Shown here: one piece after another, positions 56,774 through 64,000 of the stretch
Layout: each line of letters opens with the position of its first letter
Position numbering within the stretch: position 1 is the stretch's first letter
NCBI RefSeq assembly: GCF_004134865.1
Contig: NZ_SDPO01000002.1
Coordinates: 1 to 64,000 of the forward strand
Origin: Agromyces fucosus
GTDB lineage: Bacteria > Actinomycetota > Actinomycetes > Actinomycetales > Microbacteriaceae
Length of the DNA stretch: 64,000 nt
Reading direction: 5' to 3'
The notes under the pieces: model-generated
Seen by the model: only the letters and a program-made list of their open reading frames with translations
The model's database searches: none
What the model was told of the DNA's origin: nothing
Translations under genes and position numbers: made by a program

Positions 56774-58618
56774 ATGAATCAGATCTCCGAGCGGTGGAAC
56801 CGCATCTCGCTGCGTACCAAGATCACGGGCGTCACCGTGCTCATGCTCACGCTCGGGCTGCTCGTCTCCGGCATCGGCACCGCGGCCATGCTCCGCTCGT
56901 ACATGGAGAACCAGGTGCAGGGCAAGCTCGAGACGATCGCCTCGGGCGACCTCCGCAAGTACTTCACCGACGAAGGTGCGGTGCCGAGCGACAAGGCGAA
57001 CCTCAACGACCTCACCTTCCGTCCGAACCTCGACGTGTTCGTCGCCGTCTACGACGGCGAGACGGGCGAACTCGAGAAGTACAACTGGCGGGACCGCGAC
57101 CGCTCAGAACTGCCGGAGATCCCCGAGTTCCTGACCACCGCAGAGGTCAACGCGAAGAACCAGGGACAGTACGAGGTCTTCGCACTGCGCGACGACGCCG
57201 GCAACCCGACCTTCCGCGCCGTCTACGCGATCACCTGGGCCGACAACCACGGCAACTACTCGCCGATCATCCTCGCGATCTCCTCCAAGGAGACCGAGCA
57301 ACTGCTCGCGATGTACCTCACGATCTTCTTCGGCTTCGGCTTCGGCGTCGTGCTCGTCGGGGCACTGCTCACGCGCATGCTCGTGACGACGACCTTCATG
57401 CCGCTCCGCGAGGTCGAGCGCACCGCGGCGGCCATCGCCGACGGCGATTTCAGCCAGCGCCTCGGCGGCGCGACGCCCAACACCGAGGTCGGGCGACTGA
57501 ACCGCTCGCTGAACACCATGCTGAACCGCATCGATCGGGCCTTCCGCGACCGCGCGCGCACGATCGACCAGATGCGCCGCTTCGTCGGCGACGCCTCGCA
57601 CGAGCTCCGCACGCCGCTCGTGTCGGTGCGCGGATACGCCGAGCTCTACCGCATGGGGGCGCTGCAGTCGCCCGACGAGGTCGGCCAGGCCATGGAGCGC
57701 ATCGAGAAGGAGGCCATCCGCATGGGCCTCCTCGTCGAGGACCTGCTCGCACTCGCCCGACTCGATGAGGCGAAGCCCCTCGAGCTCACCGAAGTCGACC
57801 TCGTGCCTCTCGCGCGCGATTCAGCACTCGACACGATGGCCGCCCACCCGGCCCGCACGATCACGGTCATCGCGCCCGAAGATCTGAGCACGACGGATGC
57901 CTCGGGCGAGCCCGCCCCCGAGCTCGAGGTCGAGCTCGACCCCGCAGGCGACCGCGCCGCGTCCCTCACCGGGCCGATCTCCTTCGCCGGGGCCACGCTC
58001 GCGCGCCTCCGGGGCCGCCGCCCGAAGGCCGAGCCGGCGACGTCGACCGGCAGCCGCCGGGCGGCCGCGAAGGCGAGCGGCGCACCCGCCGGATCGAAGC
58101 GCGCCGCTCGCGCGTCCGCAGCGGCAGCCGCTGCGGCAGCAGCCGCGTCCGACGCGATCGCGGCACCGTCTGCGACGCGCACGTCGACGACGCCCGGCGC
58201 CGGCCAGCCGATGCCGGTTCGCCGCACCGTGGTGCTCGCCGAAGAGAACAAGATCCGCCAGGTCATCACCAACCTGATGGGCAACGCGATCCGCTTCACC
58301 TCGCCCGAGAGCCCCATCGAGATCCGCATCTCGGTCGACGACGCGACCGAGCGGGCGATGATCGAGGTCATCGATCACGGCGAGGGCATCCCGCCGCAGA
58401 TCCGCGAAAAGATCTTCCAGCGCTTCTGGCGCGCCGACACCTCGCGCACCCGCGAGACGGGCGGGTCGGGCCTCGGGCTCGCGATCGTGTCGTCGATCGT
58501 GGCGGCGCACAACGGCACGGTCGACGTCGTCGAGACGCCCGGTGGCGGCGCCACCTTCCGCGTGTCGCTGCCCCTCGCCGGCTCGGCCGCAGCACCGCAG
58601 CGCGTCACGGCCGACTGA
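56774..58618 (+). CDS. sensor histidine kinase with Ala-rich insertion
   Basis: 614 residues. TM1 spans about 17-37 and an extracytoplasmic sensor domain about 38-175. TM2 is at about 177-200 (MYLTIFFGFGFGVVLVGALLT), then a HAMP domain and the DHp helix with His276 in FVGDASHELRTPL. The catalytic domain has EENKIRQVITNLMGNAIRFT (N box), VIDHGEGIPP and GGSGLGLAIV. Between about residues 372 and 485 lies a low-complexity Ala/Pro/Arg stretch (poly-Ala near 455) that splits the early part of the ATP-binding domain and is not usual for the family. It should phosphorylate the regulator encoded upstream. Confidence 0.93.
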   Translation: MNQISERWNRISLRTKITGVTVLMLTLGLLVSGIGTAAMLRSYMENQVQGKLETIASGDLRKYFTDEGAVPSDKANLNDLTFRPNLDVFVAVYDGETGELEKYNWRDRDRSELPEIPEFLTTAEVNAKNQGQYEVFALRDDAGNPTFRAVYAITWADNHGNYSPIILAISSKETEQLLAMYLTIFFGFGFGVVLVGALLTRMLVTTTFMPLREVERTAAAIADGDFSQRLGGATPNTEVGRLNRSLNTMLNRIDRAFRDRARTIDQMRRFVGDASHELRTPLVSVRGYAELYRMGALQSPDEVGQAMERIEKEAIRMGLLVEDLLALARLDEAKPLELTEVDLVPLARDSALDTMAAHPARTITVIAPEDLSTTDASGEPAPELEVELDPAGDRAASLTGPISFAGATLARLRGRRPKAEPATSTGSRRAAAKASGAPAGSKRAARASAAAAAAAAAASDAIAAPSATRTSTTPGAGQPMPVRRTVVLAEENKIRQVITNLMGNAIRFTSPESPIEIRISVDDATERAMIEVIDHGEGIPPQIREKIFQRFWRADTSRTRETGGSGLGLAIVSSIVAAHNGTVDVVETPGGGATFRVSLPLAGSAAAPQRVTAD

Positions 58619-58760
58619 GCCGCGCACTCCTCCACACAGAATCGGCCGCAGTACCGAAGTCGGTCACGGCCGACTGAGCCGCGCACTCCTCCACACAGAA
58701 CTCGGCCGCAGTACCGAAGTCGGTCACGGCCGACTGAGCCGCGCACTCCTCCTCGACAGG
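58584..58760 (+). repeat. three ~60-bp tandem repeats at the kinase 3' end
   Basis: Copies begin at 58584, 58643 and 58703 (periods 59 and 60), each starting CGGCCGCAG and containing GTCACGGCCGACTGAGCCGCG and CACTCCTCC. The first copy is the coding 3' end of the kinase including its TGA; the next two are non-coding duplicates that also carry the TGA. Copies 2 and 3 contain AGTCGG-TCACGG-CCGACT, a small perfect hairpin, so the array may act as repeated terminators. Confidence 0.9.
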
Positions 58761-58859
58761 CGACCGACGGCGGATGTCCGGCTACAGCCGCCGCCCGTCT
58801 GCCGCTCGTTCCGCCGCCGCCCCGTAACGTGGCGCGCACACCGAACGAAAGGGGCCGAG

Positions 58860-59150
58860 ATGGCCGTCTACCAGGTCGATGCCGAACAGGTTTCCGCCGC
58901 CACCCAGACCGTGCAGGGCACGATCGGGCGCATCCAGTCCGAGGTCGCATCGCTCCTCGGCCAGCTCACGGGGCTGCAGTCGTCGTGGTCGGGGCAGGCC
59001 TCGACCGCCTTCCAGGGCGCCGTCGCCGACTGGCGAGCCACGCAGTTGCAGGTCGAGGAGAGCCTCGCCGGCCTCAATCGCGCGCTCGGCGTGGCAGCCA
59101 TGCAGTATTCCGACGCCGAACAGGCGAACGCCCGACTGTTCCTCCGCTGA
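58860..59150 (+). CDS. WXG100 family protein (ESAT-6-like)
   Basis: 96 residues, two predicted helices separated by the WSG turn (LQSSWSGQASTAFQGAVADW), the hallmark of WXG100 proteins secreted by type VII systems. YSDAEQANARLFLR provides a YxxxD/E-like C-terminal region (YSDAE). No ESX ATPase or other secretion gene lies in this window. AAAGGGG precedes ATG 58860, and TAACGT at 58825-58830 is a plausible -10. The open frame upstream runs through the tandem repeats and is not part of the gene. Confidence 0.9.
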   Translation: MAVYQVDAEQVSAATQTVQGTIGRIQSEVASLLGQLTGLQSSWSGQASTAFQGAVADWRATQLQVEESLAGLNRALGVAAMQYSDAEQANARLFLR

Positions 59151-59259
59151 CGTTTCGCTGCGAGGCACCGCGGCACCCCTTCCCTTCTCGGCATGGAGAC
59201 ATAGCATGGGGTCGAGACGTCGCCCCGATGACGGCGCCCCGACCAACGATGAGGGAGCG

Positions 59260-59565
59260 ATGATGTCCGAATCGAACCGACCCGCTGATCCGCAGTCCTC
59301 CGAGGAACCGGGTGCACCCGCCGACTCGGTCGATGCCACCGACGACCTCGAGGGCAGCTACACCGAGGTCGACGGCGAGGGGCCCCACGAGCGCACGGTC
59401 GCGGGCGAGTACACCCGCAGCGACGGCATTGCCGACGACGAGTCGAGCGTCGGAGACTACACGTCGACCGAGGCGCATCCCGATGAGCACGATGCCGCCG
59501 AACGGCACGGCAAGTTCGTCCGCACGGAGCCGCCGAAGCCGCACCCCGGCCTGCACCACACCTGA
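59260..59565 (+). CDS. small acidic protein with YT(x)-motif repeats
   Basis: 101 residues, very acidic, no hydrophobic segment. Three short repeats of the type G(S/E/D)YT are seen: LEGSYTEVDGEG, VAGEYTRSDGIA and VGDYTSTEAHP. The end is basic and Pro-rich (GKFVRTEPPKPHPGLHHT). I recall similar YT-repeat proteins in Microbacteriaceae, function unknown. GAGGGA precedes two adjacent ATGs (59260 and 59263), either of which could be used. Confidence 0.65.
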   Translation: MMSESNRPADPQSSEEPGAPADSVDATDDLEGSYTEVDGEGPHERTVAGEYTRSDGIADDESSVGDYTSTEAHPDEHDAAERHGKFVRTEPPKPHPGLHHT

Positions 59566-59581
59566 CACGCGCGCGGGTCGC

Positions 59582-60685
59582 TCAGCTCGCGACGACGACC
59601 CCGGTCTCGCTCGCGAGTTGCGCGCCGGCGGCCTCGAGCCAGCGCAGCGGATCCGCCATCGCGGGTTCCGCTCCGCCGGCGAGCCCGGTCAGTGCGACGG
59701 ATGCTGCGAAGCCGCGTGGTTCCGCCGTGATCGCACCTGCCACGAGTGCGACCGGGACTTCGGTCGCCGCCGCGAGCCGGGCGACCTCACTCGGCGCCTT
59801 GCCGGCTTCGGACTGGCCGTCGAACCTGCCTTCGCCCGTGATGACGAGATCGGCGCCCACGAGGTCGCGGGCGAGCCCGATGGCGTCGGCGACGAGCGCA
59901 GCCCCGCCGCCCATGTCAGCACCCCAGGCGAGCAGGCCGAAGCCGACTCCGCCGGCTGCGCCGGCCCCCGGAGTCTCCGGCGAGAGGCCTGGGACGAGGC
60001 GCGCGAATCGCGCGAGGTTGTCATCGAGCACCCCGACGGTCGCGGCATCCGCGCCCTTCTGCGGGCCGAAGATAGCGGCCGCGCCCTGCTCGCCGAGCAA
60101 CGGGTTCGTGACATCGCCGAGGATCACCGCGCCGCCCGGCGGCAGGGGGCGCAGCCCCGCGAGATCGACGGCGGCGAGACGGCCGAGGCCGCGGTTGCCG
60201 AGAGCCACCTCGCGCCGCTCGGCATCGAGGAAGCGAGCGCCGAGGGCCGAGAGCGCGCCCGCGCCGCCGTCGGTCGAGGCGCTGCCGCCCACGGCGAGCA
60301 GGAGCCGTTCGACCCCCGCGTCGAGCGCGTCGACGATCGCCTCGCCGAAGCCCGTCGAGTGCGCGTCGAGCGGTGCGAGCGGGTCGAGCAGCGTGATGCC
60401 AGACGTCGCCGCGAGTTCGACGACGCCCGTGCCGTCGGGAAGCAGGAGCCAGTGCGTCCGCACCGGCGCGGAGACCGGACCGCGCACCGTGACCGGCATC
60501 CGCCGCGCGCCGGGCACCGCCGCCTCGAAGGCGTCGAGCGTGCCTTCGCCGCCGTCTGCCATCGGGCGGGTGACCACCTCGTCGGCGGCGCGCACCGAGT
60601 GCCATCCGAGCGCGATGGCCGACGCGGCATCCGCTGCATGCGCCGTGCCCTTGAACGAGTCGGGCGCGATGACGACCCGGCTCAC
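59582..60685 (-). CDS. glycerate kinase
   Basis: 367 residues of the GlxK/GarK type: VVIAPDSFKGTAHAADAASAIALGWHSV at the N-terminus, RPMADGGEGTLDAF (the family signature), VELAATSGITLL, LLAVGGSASTDGGAGALSALGARF, GDVTNPLLGEQGAAAIFGPQKGA and ITGEGRFDGQSEAGKAP. It phosphorylates glycerate to 2- or 3-phosphoglycerate. GTG 60685 overlaps the stop of the ThuA gene (GTGA), so the two form one operon that is probably under the LacI-type operator at 61485. Confidence 0.92.
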   Translation of the reverse strand: MSRVVIAPDSFKGTAHAADAASAIALGWHSVRAADEVVTRPMADGGEGTLDAFEAAVPGARRMPVTVRGPVSAPVRTHWLLLPDGTGVVELAATSGITLLDPLAPLDAHSTGFGEAIVDALDAGVERLLLAVGGSASTDGGAGALSALGARFLDAERREVALGNRGLGRLAAVDLAGLRPLPPGGAVILGDVTNPLLGEQGAAAIFGPQKGADAATVGVLDDNLARFARLVPGLSPETPGAGAAGGVGFGLLAWGADMGGGAALVADAIGLARDLVGADLVITGEGRFDGQSEAGKAPSEVARLAAATEVPVALVAGAITAEPRGFAASVALTGLAGGAEPAMADPLRWLEAAGAQLASETGVVVAS

Positions 60686-61386
60686 CGCTCGTTCGCCGTC
60701 GGCGCCGGCACGTGTGCGAGCCATTCGAGTGAGGCCGCGAGCAGGGCGCGGTGGCCGGCGGACTCGTAGGAGCGAGGATCGTGGCCGAGGGCGTCGTAGA
60801 CGAGGCGCGAGCGACCGAACTCCCGCGCCCACACGAGCGGATGGCGGACGCCTTCGTGCTCGTGCTCGGAGATGGGTTCGATCACGTCGTCGAGCCGGAA
60901 GTCGGTGTACCGCTCGTCGAACACGGTGAAGTCCTCGAGGCCCTCGGCGATCGCATGATTGCCCACGAGGTGCACGGCGGCCTCGCCGATCGGCGGATGC
61001 CACGAACGGTCGCGAACCCAACGGGCGCCGAGCGCATGTTCGAACGCTGGATAGTCGCGCAGGCTCGCCGCCGCGGTGTGCATCGCGAGGATGCCGACGC
61101 CACGCTCGATCGCCGCTTCGAGAGCGGCGTTCGCCGCGGCGACGACGGAGCCCTCCGGCGGGGCGACGGCTTCGCCCTCGGGCGTCGGGCCATGCGGGTC
61201 GCCGGCGTTCACGACGATGAGCGCGATCTCGTCGGGAAGGGACGCGACCACCGCGTCGATGTCGTCGACGACGTCGACGGTGAACCCGGCCTCCGCGACG
61301 AGTTCGGCGAGCGCCTCGCTCGTCTCGGTGTGCGGGTGCCAGGGATCGGCGTAGCGACCGGATCCGTTCAGAATGACGGCACGCAT
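60682..61386 (-). CDS. ThuA domain protein
   Basis: 234 residues with the ThuA-like (glutamine amidotransferase-like) fold: MRAVILNGSGRYADPWHPHTETSEAL, GVGILAMHTAAASLRDYPAFEHALGARWVRDRSWHPP and PLVWAREFGRSRLVYDALGHDPRSYESAGHRALL. ThuA proteins act in disaccharide or sugar catabolism, together with Gfo/Idh dehydrogenases. GGAGG precedes ATG 61386. TAAGAT (61409-61414 minus) is a candidate -10. It is divergent from the LacI regulator. Confidence 0.85.
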   Translation of the reverse strand: MRAVILNGSGRYADPWHPHTETSEALAELVAEAGFTVDVVDDIDAVVASLPDEIALIVVNAGDPHGPTPEGEAVAPPEGSVVAAANAALEAAIERGVGILAMHTAAASLRDYPAFEHALGARWVRDRSWHPPIGEAAVHLVGNHAIAEGLEDFTVFDERYTDFRLDDVIEPISEHEHEGVRHPLVWAREFGRSRLVYDALGHDPRSYESAGHRALLAASLEWLAHVPAPTANER

Positions 61387-61484
61387 GGCGCCTCCTCGCG
61401 TTTCAGGCATCTTATCGCCGCCGCCGGATCGCGCGCCGTGAGCGGCCGGGCCGCGATCACCGGCCGCTTCGGCCGTGCGCGACG

Positions 61485-61498
61485 GGAAAGCGTTGTCC
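61485..61498. promoter_or_regulatory. LacI-type operator candidate
   Basis: GGAAAG-CG-TTGTCC, a partly palindromic site with the central CG typical of LacI-family operators. It lies in the 214-base region between the ThuA gene and the LacI gene. Its GGAAAGCGTT core recurs, inverted, at 62909-62918. Confidence 0.5.
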
Positions 61499-61600
61499 TC
61501 CATGGCACAATTCCTATCAGGCGAGCGACGAGCGGCCAAACCCGGGCACCGCGCGCGATAGGGTCGAGCCGCAGAAGCACCGCACCGAACGGGAGGCACG

Positions 61601-62653
61601 ATGAGCGCCGGAGGCACGAGCGGCGAGCGGCGCGCACCGGCGACGCTGCACGACGTCGCACGCGAAGCGGGCGTCTCGCTGGCCACCGCGTCACGATCGC
61701 TCAACGGAAGCACCCGGAAGGTCAACGAGGAGTACCGTCAGCGAGTGCTCGCGGCCGCGGCGAAGCTCGACTACTCCCCCAACCTCTCCGCCCAGGCCGT
61801 CGCCCGCGGAACCTCGACGACCGTCGCGCTGCTCGTCGCCGACATCGCGGACCCCTACTTCGCCCAGATCGCTGCCGGAGTGGTTCGCGAGGCCGACCAC
61901 GAAGGCCTCATCGTCACGATGGCGGCGACCGAGCGCGACTCGGAACGCGAGCTCGAGCTCGTGCGGAGCCTCCGCGGCCAGCGGCCCCGGGTCATGATCC
62001 TCGCGGCATCACGACGCGCCGGCGACGCAGCCTCGGCGTTGCTCGCCGAGGAGCTGCGCGCCTTCGAGGCGAACGGCGGCCGAGTGGCGTTCATCGGCGC
62101 CGTCGAGGCGCCCTACCGCAGCGTGCCGCTCGACAACGCCGCCGGGGCGGAGTCGCTCGCACGGGCCCTCGTCGAGGCGGGCTACCGCGGCTTCGCCGCG
62201 CTCACCGGCGCCGAGGGGCTGCGAACGGCCGAGGATCGCCTCGGCGGATTCATCGCCGGGCTGGCCGCCTCGGGGATCGCGCTGGACCCGGCCCGGATCG
62301 TGCGCCCGGCGTTCACCCGCGACGGCGGCTACGACGGCATGCGCACGCTCATCGAGCAGGGCCTCGACGACCTCGAGGTGGTGTTCGCCGCCAACGACGT
62401 CATGGCCGTCGGCGCGATGTCCGCTGTGCGCGACGCCGGGCTCGTCCCCGGGCGAGACATCGCCATCGCCGGGTTCGACGACATCCCGACCGCGCGCGAC
62501 GTCACTCCCCCGCTCAGCACGGTCCGGCTCCCCCTCGAGGAGATCGGCCGCCGGGCATTGCGCCTCGCACTCGGCACCCTCGACGAGGGCGACGAGCTGC
62601 CGGTTCGCGCCGAGGTCGTGCTGCGGGGGTCCACGCCGACTCGCGCGAGCTGA
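61601..62653 (+). CDS. LacI family transcriptional regulator
   Basis: 350 residues. The N-terminal HTH and hinge read ATLHDVAREAGVSLATASRSLNGSTRKVNEEYRQRVLAAAAKLDYSPNLSAQAVARG. The periplasmic-binding-like sensor domain has VALLVADIADPYFAQIAAGVVREAD, EGLRTAEDRLGGFIAGL, VVFAANDVMAVGAMSAVRDAGL and IAIAGFDDIPTARDVTPPLSTVRLP. It probably represses the divergent ThuA-glycerate kinase operon and the downstream Gfo/Idh gene until a sugar or polyol binds. GGGAGG precedes ATG 61601; TAGGGT at 61559-61564 is a candidate -10. Confidence 0.93.
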   Translation: MSAGGTSGERRAPATLHDVAREAGVSLATASRSLNGSTRKVNEEYRQRVLAAAAKLDYSPNLSAQAVARGTSTTVALLVADIADPYFAQIAAGVVREADHEGLIVTMAATERDSERELELVRSLRGQRPRVMILAASRRAGDAASALLAEELRAFEANGGRVAFIGAVEAPYRSVPLDNAAGAESLARALVEAGYRGFAALTGAEGLRTAEDRLGGFIAGLAASGIALDPARIVRPAFTRDGGYDGMRTLIEQGLDDLEVVFAANDVMAVGAMSAVRDAGLVPGRDIAIAGFDDIPTARDVTPPLSTVRLPLEEIGRRALRLALGTLDEGDELPVRAEVVLRGSTPTRAS

Positions 62654-62732
62654 GCACGTCGCGGCGCCACGCCGCGCGACGCCTCCGCGACATCCGTGGT
62701 CGCGCCCGGAACCGCGGCGATCGCCGCACGCA

Positions 62733-62846
62733 CCGCGACATCCGTCTCCAGCACCGCGCACTGCCGAGCCCCGCGACATCCGCCGGCGGCACCGCGCACC
62801 GCCGAGCCCCGCGACATCCGCCTGCGGCACCGCGCACTGCCGCGCC
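62733..62846 (+). repeat. three 38-bp tandem repeats
   Basis: CCGCGACATCCG starts at 62733, 62771 and 62809, each followed by a variable 6-8 bases and then CACCGCGCACTGCCGAGCC or close variants. A fourth, partial copy of the head occurs at 62685. They fill most of the 319-base gap between the LacI and Gfo/Idh genes; no gene is seen there. Confidence 0.85.
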
Positions 62847-62873
62847 GCCGCGACTGCTTCGCGCACCGTGATG

Positions 62874-62902
62874 TTGCAGATCCGCCTGCTCTGTTCTACT
62901 CT
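62874..62902 (+). promoter_or_regulatory. promoter of the Gfo/Idh gene
   Basis: TTGCAG (62874-62879), 17 bases, TACTCT (62897-62902). The predicted start lies inside the LacI-type operator that begins at 62905. Confidence 0.6.
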
Positions 62903-62904
62903 CG

Positions 62905-62918
62905 GGTAAACGCTTTCC
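62905..62918. promoter_or_regulatory. LacI-type operator candidate
   Basis: GGTAAA-CG-CTTTCC, an imperfect palindrome around central CG, placed at about -5 to +9 of the Gfo/Idh promoter. Repression by the LacI protein encoded just upstream is the simplest reading. Confidence 0.65.
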
Positions 62919-62972
62919 GGCAGCATCGACGGCACCTCGCCGCCGGCCGACGACTCGAGAAGGACGAAGCAC

Positions 62973-64000
62973 ATGGTCGACCACTCCGCCCCCCAATCCA
63001 TCGGCATCATCATGAACGGCGTCTCGGGCCGCATGGGGTACCGCCAGCACCTCGTGCGCTCGATCCTCGCGATCCGCGAACAGGGCGGCGTGCTCCTCGC
63101 CGACGGCGAGACCCGCGTGCAGGTCGAGCCGATCCTCGTCGGCCGCAGCGAGAAGAAGCTCGCCGACCTCGCCGCCAAGCACGGCATCGAGCACTACGCG
63201 ACGAACCTCGACGAGGCGCTCGCCGACGACCGCTGGCAGATCTACGCCGACTTCCTCGTCACGAAGGCGCGCGCCCAGGCCATCAAGAAGGCGATCGCGG
63301 CCGGCAAGGCCATCTACACCGAGAAGCCCACCGCCGAGTCGTTCGAGGAGGCGCTCGAGCTCGCCCGCCTCGCCGAGGAGGCCGGCATCAAGAACGGCGT
63401 CGTGCACGACAAGCTCTACCTCCCGGGCCTGCAGAAGCTCAAGCGCCTCATCGACTCGGGCTTCTTCGGACGCATCCTCAGCGTGCGCGGCGAATTCGGC
63501 TACTGGGTGTTCGAGGGCGACTGGCAGCCCGCCCAGCGTCCGAGCTGGAACTACCGCGCCGAGGACGGCGGCGGCATCATCGTCGACATGTTCCCGCACT
63601 GGAACTACGTGCTCGAGAACCTCTTCGGCCGCGTCGAGTCCGTGTACGCGAAGGCCGTCACCGAGATCCCCGCGCGCATCGACGAGCGCGGCGAGGCCTA
63701 CCCGGCCACCGCCGACGACGCCGCCTACGCGATCTTCGAGCTCGAGGGCGGCGTCGTCGCCCAGCTCAACTCGAGCTGGACCACCCGCGTGAACCGCGAC
63801 GAGCTCGTCGAGTTCCAGGTCGACGGCACGCACGGGTCCGCCGTCGTCGGCCTCTTCGGCTGCAAGATCCAGCCGCGGAACGCCACCCCGAAGCCCGTCT
63901 GGAACCCCGACCTCGCCGACGCGCACGACTACGCCGGCGACTGGATCGAGAGCCCCGGCAACCGCGAGTTCGAGAACGGCTTCAAGACGCAGTGGGAGGA
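62973..64000 (+). CDS. Gfo/Idh/MocA family oxidoreductase (cut by window end)
   Basis: 342 residues are visible, with no stop before 64000. The N-terminal Rossmann region is IGIIMNGVSGRMGYRQHLVRSILAIREQGG (an unusual GVSGRMG loop). YTEKPTAESFEEALELARLAEEAG holds the EKP motif with catalytic Lys. The C-terminal domain has GGGIIVDMFPHWNYVLENLFG with a conserved Asp/His. Such enzymes oxidise sugars, inositols or sugar acids with NAD(P). GAGAAGGA precedes ATG 62973. It is probably the first gene of a LacI-controlled catabolic operon that continues beyond the window. Confidence 0.92.
   Translation, partial: MVDHSAPQSIGIIMNGVSGRMGYRQHLVRSILAIREQGGVLLADGETRVQVEPILVGRSEKKLADLAAKHGIEHYATNLDEALADDRWQIYADFLVTKARAQAIKKAIAAGKAIYTEKPTAESFEEALELARLAEEAGIKNGVVHDKLYLPGLQKLKRLIDSGFFGRILSVRGEFGYWVFEGDWQPAQRPSWNYRAEDGGGIIVDMFPHWNYVLENLFGRVESVYAKAVTEIPARIDERGEAYPATADDAAYAIFELEGGVVAQLNSSWTTRVNRDELVEFQVDGTHGSAVVGLFGCKIQPRNATPKPVWNPDLADAHDYAGDWIESPGNREFENGFKTQWE

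Noticed and set aside
58542..58859. Plus-strand frame with 20-residue protein repeats leading into the WXG100 gene
   Set aside because: The frame only translates the tandem DNA duplication. The WXG100 protein has its own ribosome site and a normal length from 58860.

Overview
This is a very GC-rich stretch of actinobacterial chromosome, most probably from a member of the Microbacteriaceae (Agromyces or Microbacterium-like). The reasons are the base composition, the many -10 boxes lying 6-10 bases upstream of ATG/GTG starts (leaderless mRNAs), a large DUF4011/MTES_1575-type helicase-like protein, DUF3027, DUF2530, DUF4349 and DUF1684 proteins, a DtxR/IdeR regulator, a WXG100 protein and an XPB-type helicase paired with a helicase-associated protein. 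I see no IS element, phage, CRISPR array or obvious genomic island. It reads as core or near-core chromosome.

Layout. 1-480: the leader and promoter of a minus-strand rRNA operon whose 16S gene should lie just left of the window. 0.5-7 kb: a frameshifted aldo/keto reductase, DUF1684 and CPBP protease genes, and hrpA. 7-10 kb: a polar amino acid ABC transporter operon (binding protein, permease, ATPase). 10-19 kb: MFS exporter, intact aldo/keto reductase, DUF4349 lipoprotein, acyl-CoA dehydrogenase, small membrane protein, AlaX-like editing protein, a KhtT/KhtU-like antiporter pair, and an LLM flavin oxidoreductase divergent from an NADP/F420-type reductase. 19-25 kb: AlkD-like protein, DHA2 MFS, PfkB kinase plus SurE, tRNA-Ala(CGC), a membrane protein and a GNAT. 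25-28 kb: galU divergent from 5-formyl-THF cyclo-ligase, FmdB and MscL.

28-34 kb holds two of the most interesting loci. The first is a 1257-residue superfamily 1 helicase-like protein whose Walker A lysine, Walker B glutamate and nuclease residues appear to be replaced (a candidate pseudo-helicase), with a small protein overlapping its end. Divergent from it is a sulfur/persulfide operon (CoA-disulfide reductase-rhodanese fusion, single-domain rhodanese, CstR-like repressor) with a palindromic operator in its promoter. 34-42 kb: alanine dehydrogenase divergent from an Lrp regulator, LigC-type ligase, TMEM175-like channel, SWIM-SNF2 helicase, tRNA-Arg(CCT) and a lactonase. 42.7-48 kb: two cell-wall hydrolases (CHAP and NlpC/P60) that share an N-terminal module, TTG starts and a similar promoter-leader, plus DUF998, HNH endonuclease and DtxR genes.

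47.7-56 kb: serC, DUF2530, DUF3027, cold-shock protein, a small membrane protein, the helicase-associated protein and XPB helicase, a RibD-C reductase and folP. 56-59.6 kb: an OmpR-type two-component system whose kinase carries a long Ala-rich insertion and whose 3' end is followed by 60-bp tandem duplications, a WXG100 protein and an acidic YT-repeat protein. 59.6-64 kb: glycerate kinase and ThuA genes, a LacI regulator, a 38-bp tandem repeat and a Gfo/Idh/MocA oxidoreductase cut by the window end. Matching LacI-type operators sit in front of the ThuA and Gfo/Idh genes, which suggests one sugar/polyol regulon.

All family names rest on reading motifs by eye. No database search was run.
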